A stretch of 10,932 nucleotides of DNA, taken from the NCBI GenBank assembly GCA_022706885.1, contig JAKJBR010000040.1:1-10932 (forward strand), in the 5' to 3' direction. Below the pieces are notes generated by a model. It worked only from the letters and a program-made list of their open reading frames with translations, had not been told where the DNA came from and did no database searches. The position numbers and the translations under genes were made by a program. Position 1 is the first letter of the stretch. Every line of letters starts with the position of its first letter. Of the stretch, positions 1 through 6,875 are shown piece after piece. This DNA comes from DUPQ01 sp022706885 (lineage in GTDB: Bacteria; Bacillota; Clostridia; DUPQ01).

Positions 1-443
1 AAACCTATATTTTTGACGAAATAGATTCCGGTGTAAGCGGGGAAGCGGCTATCATGACGGCAAATAAACTTTATGAATTATCAGCTTCCAAACAGGTTAT
101 TTCCATAACTCATTTACCGCAGATTGCCGCTAAAGCGGATCATCACTATCTTATAAGTAAATACAGTGATAAAGATTCTACATATGCCGATATAAAGAAA
201 CTTACCCACAATGAACGTATTAATCAACTGGCAATTCTTTTTGACGGCAAAAAGGTCAGTCACGAAGGTCTGGAGTATGCTAAAAATCTTCTGGATAAAA
301 TGAAAGAATCAGATAGTATCAGGGTTGCATTACGTGAAGTGCAGGAAGGCTTTATCGGTGAAGCTGAAAGGCTTGGGCTTAAGACAGAAGCCGATGTGGT
401 AGAAACGGTAAAGCAATTCAGGAAAGAAAAAAGGGAGAAATAA
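1..443 (+). CDS. recN: DNA repair protein RecN, 3' part (5' end outside the window)
   Basis: RecN is an SMC-like ATPase that acts early in double-strand break repair. The reading frame enters from the left edge (first full codon at base 3) and runs 146 residues to TAA at 441-443. The Walker B segment IFDEID is at visible residues 3-8, followed by the GVSG signature region and then THLPQIAAKADHHYLISK, the D-loop/H-loop end of the RecN ATPase head. This is the C-terminal ATPase half, and the coiled coil and Walker A lie upstream. From memory, RecN proteins end near the segment ending LLDKMKESD. Here about 42 further residues (from about base 315) follow, ending in a charged RKEKREK tail. That extension is odd and is discussed as a finding. 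An ATG at base 54 is internal, not the start. No clear terminator separates recN from the tRNA promoter. Confidence 0.93.
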   Translation, partial: TYIFDEIDSGVSGEAAIMTANKLYELSASKQVISITHLPQIAAKADHHYLISKYSDKDSTYADIKKLTHNERINQLAILFDGKKVSHEGLEYAKNLLDKMKESDSIRVALREVQEGFIGEAERLGLKTEADVVETVKQFRKEKREK

Positions 444-459
444 CAATTAAAAAATCTGA

Positions 460-487
460 TTGACACTTATACTTCATGTGTTATAAT
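460..487 (+). promoter_or_regulatory. Strong sigma-A-type promoter of the tRNA-Gly/tRNA-Arg unit
   Basis: A perfect -35 TTGACA (460-465) and a perfect -10 TATAAT (482-487) are separated by 16 bases. A TG at 479-480 makes an extended -10. The predicted start of transcription is near 494, a few bases before the first tRNA at 502. This is the best promoter match in the window and fits a highly expressed stable RNA unit. Confidence 0.9.
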
Positions 488-501
488 ACATAAGCAATCC
501 T

Positions 502-575
502 GCGGGTGTAGTTCAGTGGTAGAACACTAGCCTTCCAAGCTGGTTGTGAGGGTTCGATTCCCTTCACCCGCTCCA
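502..575 (+). tRNA. tRNA-Gly (anticodon TCC)
   Basis: The acceptor arm is GCGGGTG (502-508) paired with CACCCGC (565-571), followed by discriminator T572 and an encoded CCA (573-575). The anticodon stem CTAGC/GCTGG encloses the 7-base loop CTTCCAA, with anticodon TCC at 534-536. The T arm contains GGTTCGATTCC. All arms fold normally. It reads GGA codons, and GGG by wobble. Eight T/A-rich bases separate it from the next tRNA, so the two are co-transcribed. Confidence 0.97.
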
Positions 576-583
576 TTTTTTAT

Positions 584-660
<77 letters not shown>

Positions 661-665
661 CTCAA

Positions 666-688
666 TTCCTGTAACAGGGGATTTTTTT
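666..688 (+). terminator. Intrinsic terminator of the tRNA unit
   Basis: A short stem (CCTG/CAGG, extended by two T-G pairs) closes on the loop TAA and is followed by a run of seven T (682-688). It begins six bases after the CCA end of tRNA-Arg. The hairpin is small, but position and T-run make it convincing. Confidence 0.8.
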
Positions 689-755
689 ATTGTCAAATAA
701 TCAGTAAAGCTTATATATTAATACATCAGTTTTACGTTAATATATTAAATTTATG

Positions 756-764
756 TGTTATTAT
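756..764 (+). promoter_or_regulatory. Extended -10 promoter for the beta-CASP nuclease cluster
   Basis: TGTTATTAT (756-764) is an extended -10 (TGn plus TATTAT, one mismatch to TATAAT). No good -35 lies at the usual distance; the best is TTAATA at 737-742 with a 16-base spacer. It sits 22 bases before the start codon and just after the tRNA terminator, so it is the natural start of the 787-5476 transcript. Confidence 0.5.
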
Positions 765-786
765 ATACAACAAGAGGTTTTTTATT

Positions 787-2445
787 ATGAAATTAACATT
801 TTACGGCGCAGCAAGAGAAGTAACAGGATCAAATTTTATACTGGATGCGGCAGGGAAGAGAGTAATGATAGATTGCGGATTATTCCAGGGATCTTCCGCA
901 ACCAAGGCTAAGAACTTTGACGGTTTCAAATATGATGTACAGTCTGTTGATTATGTTCTTTTGACTCATGCACATATCGATCACTCGGGAAGAATACCTT
1001 TATTGTATAAAAAAGGATACAGAGGAACGGTTATCTGCACAAAAGCAACTAAAGATTTATGTGATATCATGCTTGTGGATTCCGCAAATATACAGGAGTC
1101 GGACACACAGTATAAAAACAATAAAAGATTCAGAGCCGGTTTGCCTCCTCTGGAACCTTTATACACCATAGAAGATGCAAATTTAGCTTTAAAACACTAT
1201 ATTGCCGTGCAGTATTACGACCTGGTAAAGCTTGATGACAACATTACGGTAAGATTCAGTGACGCCGGACATATGTTGGGTTCTGCATCTATAACAATCT
1301 TCGTAACGGAAGAAGGCAAGACCACTACTGTTTCATTTACTTCCGATCTCGGGAAACCCGATACTCCGATAATAAATGACCCTGAAGTAATTGAGGAATG
1401 TGATTATCTTGTAATGGAATCCACATACGGAAATAAAAAGCATATTCTCAAAGAACATCCCGAAGAGCGTATGTTTGAGATTATAGAGGATACCATATCC
1501 AATGGAGGAACGGTGATAATACCTTCTTTTTCCGTGGGAAGAACTCAGGAAATGATTTATGCATTCAACGAGAATATTGCTTTGAAGAAGAAGTTTTCCA
1601 TATTTAACAAGATTCCGGTATATGTGGACAGCCCGCTTTCAACTTTGGCAACGGAAGTGTTCAAAAAAAATACCCAATATTTTGATGATGAAGCCAAACA
1701 ATACATTTTGAAAGGCGATAATCCTTTGGATTTTCCCAACCTCATATTCACCAAATCGGTCGAGGAATCCAAAAGGCTCAACTTTGATGATTCTCCGAAG
1801 ATAATTATTTCCTCCAGCGGAATGTGTGATGCCGGAAGAATACGCCATCATCTTAAACACAACTTATATAAAGAAAAAACAACTGTGCTTTTCATCGGAT
1901 ATCAGGCAAACGGCTCTTTGGGAAGACTGCTTGTTGACGGAGCCAAAAGTGTTAAACTCTTAGGTGAGACAATAGAGGTTAATGCACGGATTGAGATGAT
2001 AGACGGATTTTCCGGTCATGCCGACATGGATGACCTGGACAAATATATCTCTCAAATTAAGGTCAAACCGGAAAAGATTTTCCTGGTTCACGGAGAAGAA
2101 GATCAATTATATCCCTTTGCCGAAAGAATAGAAAAAACTTTCGGTATAGAGACGGTAATACCGGAAAATTACTATACTTATGAACTTAAAAAAGGCGAAA
2201 AAGTTTACGAATTGGATCATGACAGGGTATTAACGGAGAATACTTACAAAAAGCTTACCTTATTGGATCTTGTTACCGATGTAAAGAGACAGGTTAAGGA
2301 TGTATCCGAGCTTATCGCTTATGATGAGATTAACAACCTCGATGATAGTCAGATAACGGTGCTGATTGATTTATATGCAGCAATGAGACAAAATATTAAA
2401 GATTTGATAGTAGGAGTGGAGAGTAATACAAAAGTTGAACGATAA
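787..2445 (+). CDS. Beta-CASP metallo-beta-lactamase nuclease (CPSF73/Ysh1-like, COG1236 type)
   Basis: Predicted zinc-dependent RNA nuclease, 552 residues and probably cytoplasmic (no signal peptide or membrane segment). The metallo-beta-lactamase signature HAHIDH gives ligands H61, H63, D65 and H66. Further ligands are H162 (AGHMLGSA), D187 (SDLG) and H435 (LVHGEEDQ). Beta-CASP motif A is E211 in ESTYG. The segment SSGMCDAGRIRHHL carries the motif B region, and H411 in FSGHAD is motif C and marks the RNA-metabolising branch. About 110 residues follow the last zinc ligand, with helical, charged character. The protein lacks the domain layout of RNase J and resembles the bacterial and archaeal CPSF-like group, whose bacterial substrates are poorly known. 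The start is ATG with AAGAGG at 772-777. Its end overlaps the cysteine desulfurase by 11 bases, which points to co-translation with the tRNA-thiolation genes. A DNA or other nuclease role cannot be excluded. Confidence 0.9.
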   Translation: MKLTFYGAAREVTGSNFILDAAGKRVMIDCGLFQGSSATKAKNFDGFKYDVQSVDYVLLTHAHIDHSGRIPLLYKKGYRGTVICTKATKDLCDIMLVDSANIQESDTQYKNNKRFRAGLPPLEPLYTIEDANLALKHYIAVQYYDLVKLDDNITVRFSDAGHMLGSASITIFVTEEGKTTTVSFTSDLGKPDTPIINDPEVIEECDYLVMESTYGNKKHILKEHPEERMFEIIEDTISNGGTVIIPSFSVGRTQEMIYAFNENIALKKKFSIFNKIPVYVDSPLSTLATEVFKKNTQYFDDEAKQYILKGDNPLDFPNLIFTKSVEESKRLNFDDSPKIIISSSGMCDAGRIRHHLKHNLYKEKTTVLFIGYQANGSLGRLLVDGAKSVKLLGETIEVNARIEMIDGFSGHADMDDLDKYISQIKVKPEKIFLVHGEEDQLYPFAERIEKTFGIETVIPENYYTYELKKGEKVYELDHDRVLTENTYKKLTLLDLVTDVKRQVKDVSELIAYDEINNLDDSQITVLIDLYAAMRQNIKDLIVGVESNTKVER

Positions 2446-3595
2446 GATTTATTATTTTGATAATGCCGCATCGACTTATATGTATGATGAAGTGATTGAG
2501 TATATTAATCATATAAACAGGAACTTTTATGCAAATGCTTCCAGTACCCATCTTGCGGGTATAGCTTGCCATGATATCGTTAAGGCAGATAAAGAAGCAT
2601 TATGTGACATACTGCATATTAATCCTAATACTCTTGTGTTCACATCGGGAGGAACGGAATCCAATAACTTGGCAATTAAGGGAACGGCTTTTGTCAATTT
2701 CTCACGGAAAGGCAATATTGTAATTACCGCTTATGAGCATGCATCAGTGATAAATTCCGCTAAATATCTGGAGAAGTTCGGTTTTGAGATAAGGATTTGT
2801 CCTTTGAAATCCGACGGAACATCGGATATTGACGGTCTGTACCGTTTAATTGACGATAAAACAATTTTAGTAAGTACGGCACTTGTTTCATCGGAGCTGG
2901 GAACAATAAGCGATATTGAAAAAATCTCATCCATAGTTAAAGCCGTTAACCCTGATTGCCTGTACCATGTAGATGCGGTACAGTCTTTCGGAAAGATAAG
3001 GATTAATCTTGCAAAATTAAATGGTGTGGATATGATGTCTTTCAGCAGTCATAAGATACACGGTCCCAAGGGAGTAGGGGCATTGTATGTGAAGAATAAT
3101 GTAAATATTGATCCTCTGCTTAACGGTTCGGTACAATCCGGATTGAGAGCGGGTACACAAAACATTTCGGGAATATGCGGTTTTTCCAGAGCGGCGGGAA
3201 TTATACATAACCGTATCGATAACAACCATAAACATGTAAGCAGTTTAAAGCGGTATTTCATCGAAAATCTTGCTTTAACAGGCCTTGAAACACGTATTAA
3301 TACCCCCGGGTGTTCAAGCCCGTATATTCTTAATATAGCGTTTAAGGATATAAAATCGGAAGTCTTGCTGAATGCATTATCGGAACGCGGGATATGTGTA
3401 TCAAGCGGCAGCGCATGCTCTTCCAAATCCGCAAAAATATCCGAAGTATTGAAAGCTATGAGTTTACCCATAGACTACATAGAAGGTGCAATTCGGTTGA
3501 GTTTCTGTGAAAAGAACACAAAAGAGGATATTGATTACCTTTTAAAAACTCTTGAAGAGCTTGTACCGGTACTCAGTAAATTTATAAGGAAATAA
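2435..3595 (+). CDS. Cysteine desulfurase (NifS/IscS family), partner of ThiI
   Basis: PLP-dependent enzyme that takes sulfur from cysteine as a protein persulfide, leaving alanine; 386 residues. The N-terminus reads YYFDNAAST as in NifS/IscS. Visible active-site residues are H102 (EHAS), D180 and Q183 (HVDAVQS), the PLP lysine K207 (SSHKIHGPKG) and the catalytic C328 in SSGSACSSKS. The start is TTG at 2435: the frame is closed upstream by TAG at 2411-2413, no ATG or GTG lies between, and the family N-terminus aligns here. GGAG-like sequence at 2413-2421 is rather distant, so translation probably depends on ribosomes finishing the nuclease gene, which overlaps by 11 bases. thiI starts two bases after the stop. 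This pairing matches the NifZ-ThiI arrangement of Bacillus subtilis, where the desulfurase is dedicated to tRNA 4-thiouridine. A broader role in Fe-S assembly is possible. Class is certain, the dedicated role is inferred. Confidence 0.93.
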   Translation: MNDKIYYFDNAASTYMYDEVIEYINHINRNFYANASSTHLAGIACHDIVKADKEALCDILHINPNTLVFTSGGTESNNLAIKGTAFVNFSRKGNIVITAYEHASVINSAKYLEKFGFEIRICPLKSDGTSDIDGLYRLIDDKTILVSTALVSSELGTISDIEKISSIVKAVNPDCLYHVDAVQSFGKIRINLAKLNGVDMMSFSSHKIHGPKGVGALYVKNNVNIDPLLNGSVQSGLRAGTQNISGICGFSRAAGIIHNRIDNNHKHVSSLKRYFIENLALTGLETRINTPGCSSPYILNIAFKDIKSEVLLNALSERGICVSSGSACSSKSAKISEVLKAMSLPIDYIEGAIRLSFCEKNTKEDIDYLLKTLEELVPVLSKFIRK

Positions 3596-3596
3596 T

Positions 3597-4781
3597 ATGA
3601 AGATACAGGCGATAAAGACATTATTAATAAAACCGGGCGAAATGATGTTGAAAGGCGATAACCGTCATTTGTTTGAAAAGCAGTTAAAAGATAATATGCA
3701 ATCGGTACTGGACGAGGTCTGTACATATAATATAACCACGGAATCGGGAAGATATTATGTATACATCAATAAATCCGACTACACGGAGCAGGAGATTGCA
3801 TCCATGTTGTGTAAAGTATTCGGAATAGTGGGTATTTCCGTTGCGTACAGAATAGAGCAGGACGAACAGCTGTTATATGAGTTTTTGTCACAATTCAGTA
3901 AGCAGATATATGAGAAATCCCCATTTTCCACATTCAGGGTAACGACCAAAAGGGCGGATAAGAATTTTCCGACTCAATCCACGGAAGTATCAAGTAAAGC
4001 AGGTGCAGTAATCTTATCGGTTTTACCGGATATAAAAGTGGATTTATTCAATCCCGGCATTAATTTCAATATTGAGATAAGAAAAAAACACATTTATGTT
4101 TATCATGAAGAGTATAAAGCGCACGGAGGAATTCCCGTAGGCACTTCCGGTAAAGCCCTTTTAATGCTCTCAGGCGGTATAGACAGCCCGATTGCCGGAT
4201 ATATGATGGCAAAAAGGGGGTTACAACTTGAAGCCGTATATTTTCACAGTGCACCGTATACATCGGAAAAAGCAAAAGAAAAGGTTATTGATCTTGCAAA
4301 GATTATAAAGCCTTACACGCAACTGAACAGACTTCATGTTGTTCACTTTACAAAACCTCAGATGGAAATATATGAAAAATGCCCTCATAACGAGCTTACA
4401 ATCATAATGAGAAGGGTAATGATGTATGTAGCCAATGAAATTGCAAGAATGAATAATTGCAAGGGAATTATAACAGGGGAGTCGTTGGCACAGGTTGCCA
4501 GCCAGACAATAGAAAGTCTTACCGTTACCGACCATGCGGCGGATTTTCTGGTATTACGTCCTCTGATAGGTATGGATAAAGCGGAGATTATTGAGATTGC
4601 CAGAAAAATAGATACTTTTGAAACATCCATTGCACCTTACGAGGATTGTTGTACAATATTTGTAGCAAAGCATCCAAAAACCCGACCGGTTCTTGACGGT
4701 ATTTTACAATCGGAGCAGCTTTTGGATATAGATAAGATTGTGGAGCATTGTATACTTAATTTAGAGGTTGTTAGGATATGA
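3597..4781 (+). CDS. thiI: tRNA 4-thiouridine synthase ThiI (short form without rhodanese domain)
   Basis: ThiI adenylates U8 of tRNA and replaces its oxygen with sulfur; 394 residues, cytoplasmic. In order: an N-terminal ferredoxin-like region with GEMMLKGDNR, a THUMP tRNA-binding domain (about residues 60-165), then the PP-loop ATP pyrophosphatase domain with SGGIDS at 192-197. The motif YEDCCTIF places C351/C352 where the E. coli catalytic Cys344 is expected. The protein stops without the C-terminal rhodanese domain of the E. coli enzyme, so sulfur should pass directly from the desulfurase encoded just upstream to this cysteine, as in the Bacillus pair. The ATG follows AAGGA (3586-3590) by six bases. 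The stop overlaps lepB by four bases (ATGA). A thiamine-thiazole role is less likely without the rhodanese domain. Confidence 0.95.
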   Translation: MKIQAIKTLLIKPGEMMLKGDNRHLFEKQLKDNMQSVLDEVCTYNITTESGRYYVYINKSDYTEQEIASMLCKVFGIVGISVAYRIEQDEQLLYEFLSQFSKQIYEKSPFSTFRVTTKRADKNFPTQSTEVSSKAGAVILSVLPDIKVDLFNPGINFNIEIRKKHIYVYHEEYKAHGGIPVGTSGKALLMLSGGIDSPIAGYMMAKRGLQLEAVYFHSAPYTSEKAKEKVIDLAKIIKPYTQLNRLHVVHFTKPQMEIYEKCPHNELTIIMRRVMMYVANEIARMNNCKGIITGESLAQVASQTIESLTVTDHAADFLVLRPLIGMDKAEIIEIARKIDTFETSIAPYEDCCTIFVAKHPKTRPVLDGILQSEQLLDIDKIVEHCILNLEVVRI

Positions 4782-5476
4782 AAGAATTTGACAAGGACGA
4801 TAACCGCAAGAATTTTGAAGAATTTATCCAAAATGATGATTATACTTTGGAAAGATTATGTCATAAAGTAGGTCGGAGAAAAATAAGAAAACACAGGAGT
4901 ACCGAATTATTGCTTTGGCTCCGTTCCTTTATTATAGTAATAATTGTCGTTACGGTTATAAGAGGGTTCATAGGAGAACCCGTTAAAGTTTTCGGTCCCT
5001 CAATGAAAGATACACTGATAACAGGCGATATACTTGTTATGAGTAAAATAAAACTGAATACTGCAGGTATTGAAAGGAATGATATTGTCGTAATAGAAAT
5101 CCAACCGGTTCAGTTCAAGTATTTAAAATTCCTTAATGATATTAAATGGTTCAGAAGAATGTTTCCTTCTGAAGACAGGGCGGACTATATAAAAAGAGTT
5201 ATTGCTTTGGAAGGAGAAGAGATTGATTTTATTAACGGTATTGTCTACATAGACGGAAGAAGACACGATGAACCTTATCTGAAAGAATATGCATCTACTT
5301 TTGAAATAGCAATTGATATGCCTTATACAGTACCCAAAGGTCATGTTTTTGTATTAGGGGATAACAGAGCTCTGAGTAAAGACAGCAGAACCATAGGAGC
5401 AATACCCGTTGATTCAATCATCGGTATAGTAGTGTTCAGAACATGGCCGTTAGATAAATTCGGGCTGATAGATTAG
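4778..5476 (+). CDS. lepB: Type I signal peptidase (S26 family)
   Basis: Membrane serine protease that removes signal peptides from exported proteins; 232 residues. A charged cytoplasmic N-terminus (about 1-44) is followed by one membrane helix (about 45-64, rich in I and V), then the extracellular catalytic domain. The nucleophile is S75 in GPSMKDTL and the general base is K139 in YIKRVIALEGE. The family box GDNRALSKDSR lies at 194-204. This is the compact single-anchor SipS-like form. The ATG overlaps the thiI stop (ATGA), with AGG at 4773-4775 as a weak ribosome binding site, so translation is likely coupled. lepB homologues often sit beside rplS, rbgA and rnhB in Clostridia. Here lepB precedes rplS and ends the upstream cluster. 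The substrate set cannot be told. Confidence 0.95.
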   Translation: MKEFDKDDNRKNFEEFIQNDDYTLERLCHKVGRRKIRKHRSTELLLWLRSFIIVIIVVTVIRGFIGEPVKVFGPSMKDTLITGDILVMSKIKLNTAGIERNDIVVIEIQPVQFKYLKFLNDIKWFRRMFPSEDRADYIKRVIALEGEEIDFINGIVYIDGRRHDEPYLKEYASTFEIAIDMPYTVPKGHVFVLGDNRALSKDSRTIGAIPVDSIIGIVVFRTWPLDKFGLID

Positions 5477-5487
5477 AAAAAAAATTA

Positions 5488-5516
5488 TTTACATATTAAA
5501 AGACCTGTGATACAAT
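5488..5516 (+). promoter_or_regulatory. Promoter of the rplS transcript
   Basis: TTTACA (5488-5493) and TACAAT (5511-5516) are separated by exactly 17 bases, with TG at 5509-5510 giving an extended -10. It begins 12 bases after the lepB stop. The predicted start is near 5522, which puts the structured leader entirely within the transcript. Confidence 0.82.
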
Positions 5517-5520
5517 AACC

Positions 5521-5580
5521 GAGTTGTAAAAGGCGGTCCACTGTATCGGACGGATATATGAACGCTATGATGAAGGGAGG
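5521..5580 (+). promoter_or_regulatory. Probable L19 leader (ribosomal-protein autoregulatory 5' UTR)
   Basis: The rplS 5' UTR contains a nested fold. The inner stem GTCC (5536-5539) pairs with GGAC (5548-5551) around an 8-base loop. An outer GCG (5533-5535) pairs with CGC (5563-5565), leaving an asymmetric internal strand at 5552-5562. The ribosome binding site AAGGGAGG (5573-5580) follows directly. Low-GC Gram-positive bacteria are known to carry an L19 leader family before rplS (Rfam), thought to mediate feedback by L19. Location and fold agree. Membership of that exact family is inferred, since I could not run a covariance search. Confidence 0.6.
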
Positions 5581-5589
5581 AACAAAAAT

Positions 5590-5940
5590 ATGAGTTTAAT
5601 CAAATCAATCGAGCAGAGTATGATTAGAACAGACTTGCCAAATCTTCAAATAGGCGATTATGTCAGAGTTAACCTTAAAGTTAAAGAGGGAACCAGAGAG
5701 AGAATACAGTCTTACGAGGGCACGCTTATTGCAAGAAAAGGTAAAGGACTTACTGAAACAATCAATGTAAGAAGAATATCATACGGTATAGGTGTGGAAA
5801 GGATTATTCCTTTGAATTCACAAAAGATCAGTTCCATAGAGGTTATAAGAAGGGGACAGGTCAGAAGGGCTAAACTTTACTATTTGAGAGACAGGGTAGG
5901 AAAGTCCGCAAAGATAAAAGAAAAACTTGTAACAAAGTAA
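5590..5940 (+). CDS. rplS: 50S ribosomal protein L19
   Basis: L19 sits at the 30S-50S interface of the ribosome. The 116 residues match the usual length of about 115. Diagnostic stretches are the DYVRVNLKVKEGTRERIQSYEG region near the N-terminus, then GIGVERIIPLNS, and the C-terminal RRGQVRRAKLYYLRD with its basic end. The ATG is nine bases after a very strong AAGGGAGG site. It has its own promoter, leader and terminator, so it forms a single-gene transcript between lepB and rbgA. Feedback regulation through the leader is likely. The call is secure. Confidence 0.98.
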   Translation: MSLIKSIEQSMIRTDLPNLQIGDYVRVNLKVKEGTRERIQSYEGTLIARKGKGLTETINVRRISYGIGVERIIPLNSQKISSIEVIRRGQVRRAKLYYLRDRVGKSAKIKEKLVTK

Positions 5941-5945
5941 GAAAT

Positions 5946-5969
5946 ACGGGACTTGTTCCCGTTTTTTTT
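5946..5969 (+). terminator. Intrinsic terminator after rplS
   Basis: The perfect 6-bp stem ACGGGA (5946-5951) / TCCCGT (5957-5962) has a 5-base loop and runs into eight T (5962-5969). It starts five bases after the rplS stop codon. This is a textbook rho-independent terminator. Confidence 0.93.
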
Positions 5970-5988
5970 ATATCATGTACAATATAGA

Positions 5989-5994
5989 TACAAT
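5989..5994 (+). promoter_or_regulatory. Possible -10 element for rbgA-rnhB
   Basis: Two TACAAT hexamers (5978-5983 and 5989-5994) lie in the 54 bases between the rplS terminator and rbgA. Neither has a good -35, since the expected position falls in the terminator T-run. A promoter is expected here because of the terminator before it, but which hexamer is used cannot be decided. Confidence 0.35.
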
Positions 5995-6023
5995 ACATAA
6001 GCAACTTACGAAGGGTATATGTA

Positions 6024-6875
6024 ATGAACATTAACTGGTATCCCGGTCATATGACTAAAGCAAAGAAAATGATAACCGAGAACTTAAAGCTGGTTGATCT
6101 GGTTGTGGAAATCTTGGACGCAAGAATACCCTATTCCAGCAGAAATCCCGATTTCAAAGAGTTGTTCAGTAATAAATTACAGATTATTGTACTTAATAAG
6201 GCGGACCTTGCAGACCAGGTTACAACGGAAAAATGGCGGAAATATTACGACAAGATTGACACTCCCGTTATTTTAGTTGACAGTAAGTCAGGTTTCGGTA
6301 TAAGAGATTTTTTGAATTCCGTTAATAAAGTCATGAGGGATAAATTTGAAAAAGACAGAGCAAAAGGTATGAAGAGAAGACCTGTCAAAGTAATGGTATG
6401 CGGCATACCCAATTCCGGTAAATCCACCTTCATTAACAAGTTGACCGGTTGTTCTGCGGCAAGAACGGGGAACAGGCCGGGGGTGACAAAAGACAAACAA
6501 TGGATAAAAATTAATCCGGATATATTTCTTTTGGACACACCCGGAGTACTGTGGCCTAAATTTGACGATGATTTAGTAGCAATTAATCTTGCCTTAACTC
6601 ATGCAATAAAAGACGAAATTCTTGATTCGGAGCGGTTGTGCATCAAACTGATTGACTATCTGTTAAAAAAATATCCTGAAAATCTTATAGAGAGATACAA
6701 TCTCATAGATATAAATAAAGATTCTCATGACATACTCAAAGACATTTGTGAAAACAGAAAATTCTTAATACCGGGAGGTGCTCCGGACATTCAAAAAGCT
6801 TCCTCAACGGTTCTTGATGAATTCCGTAAAGGTCAGATAGGCACAATATCTTTGGAGGAACCTGATGACTTTTAA
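6024..6875 (+). CDS. rbgA: Ribosome biogenesis GTPase RbgA (YlqF)
   Basis: RbgA is a circularly permuted GTPase needed for a late step of 50S subunit assembly; 283 residues, close to the Bacillus subtilis protein (about 282). The G motifs come in permuted order: G4 NKAD at 58-61, then G1 (P-loop) GIPNSGKST at 127-135, the G2 region in GNRPGVTKDKQW, and G3 DTPG at 171-174. The N-terminus NWYPGHMTKAKK is characteristic of the family. The C-terminal part (from about 190) is the small helical RNA-binding domain. The ATG is preceded by AAGGG (6011-6015). The end overlaps rnhB by 11 bases, the same gene pair as in Bacillus. It fits functionally with rplS next door. Confidence 0.96.
   Translation: MNINWYPGHMTKAKKMITENLKLVDLVVEILDARIPYSSRNPDFKELFSNKLQIIVLNKADLADQVTTEKWRKYYDKIDTPVILVDSKSGFGIRDFLNSVNKVMRDKFEKDRAKGMKRRPVKVMVCGIPNSGKSTFINKLTGCSAARTGNRPGVTKDKQWIKINPDIFLLDTPGVLWPKFDDDLVAINLALTHAIKDEILDSERLCIKLIDYLLKKYPENLIERYNLIDINKDSHDILKDICENRKFLIPGGAPDIQKASSTVLDEFRKGQIGTISLEEPDDF

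Noticed and set aside
54..443. Independent 129-residue gene starting at ATG 54
   Set aside because: The same frame is open to the left edge and encodes the RecN Walker B and signature residues before base 54, so this ATG is internal.
787..2445. RNase J assignment for the beta-CASP protein
   Set aside because: The N-terminal MKLTFYGAAREVTGS and the SSGMCDAGRI segment fit the CPSF/Ysh1-like group. The RNase J start and C-terminal domain pattern are not seen.
3049..3471. 140-codon frame on the - strand
   Set aside because: It lies wholly inside the cysteine desulfurase, whose + frame has all catalytic residues. The antisense product has no recognisable domain.
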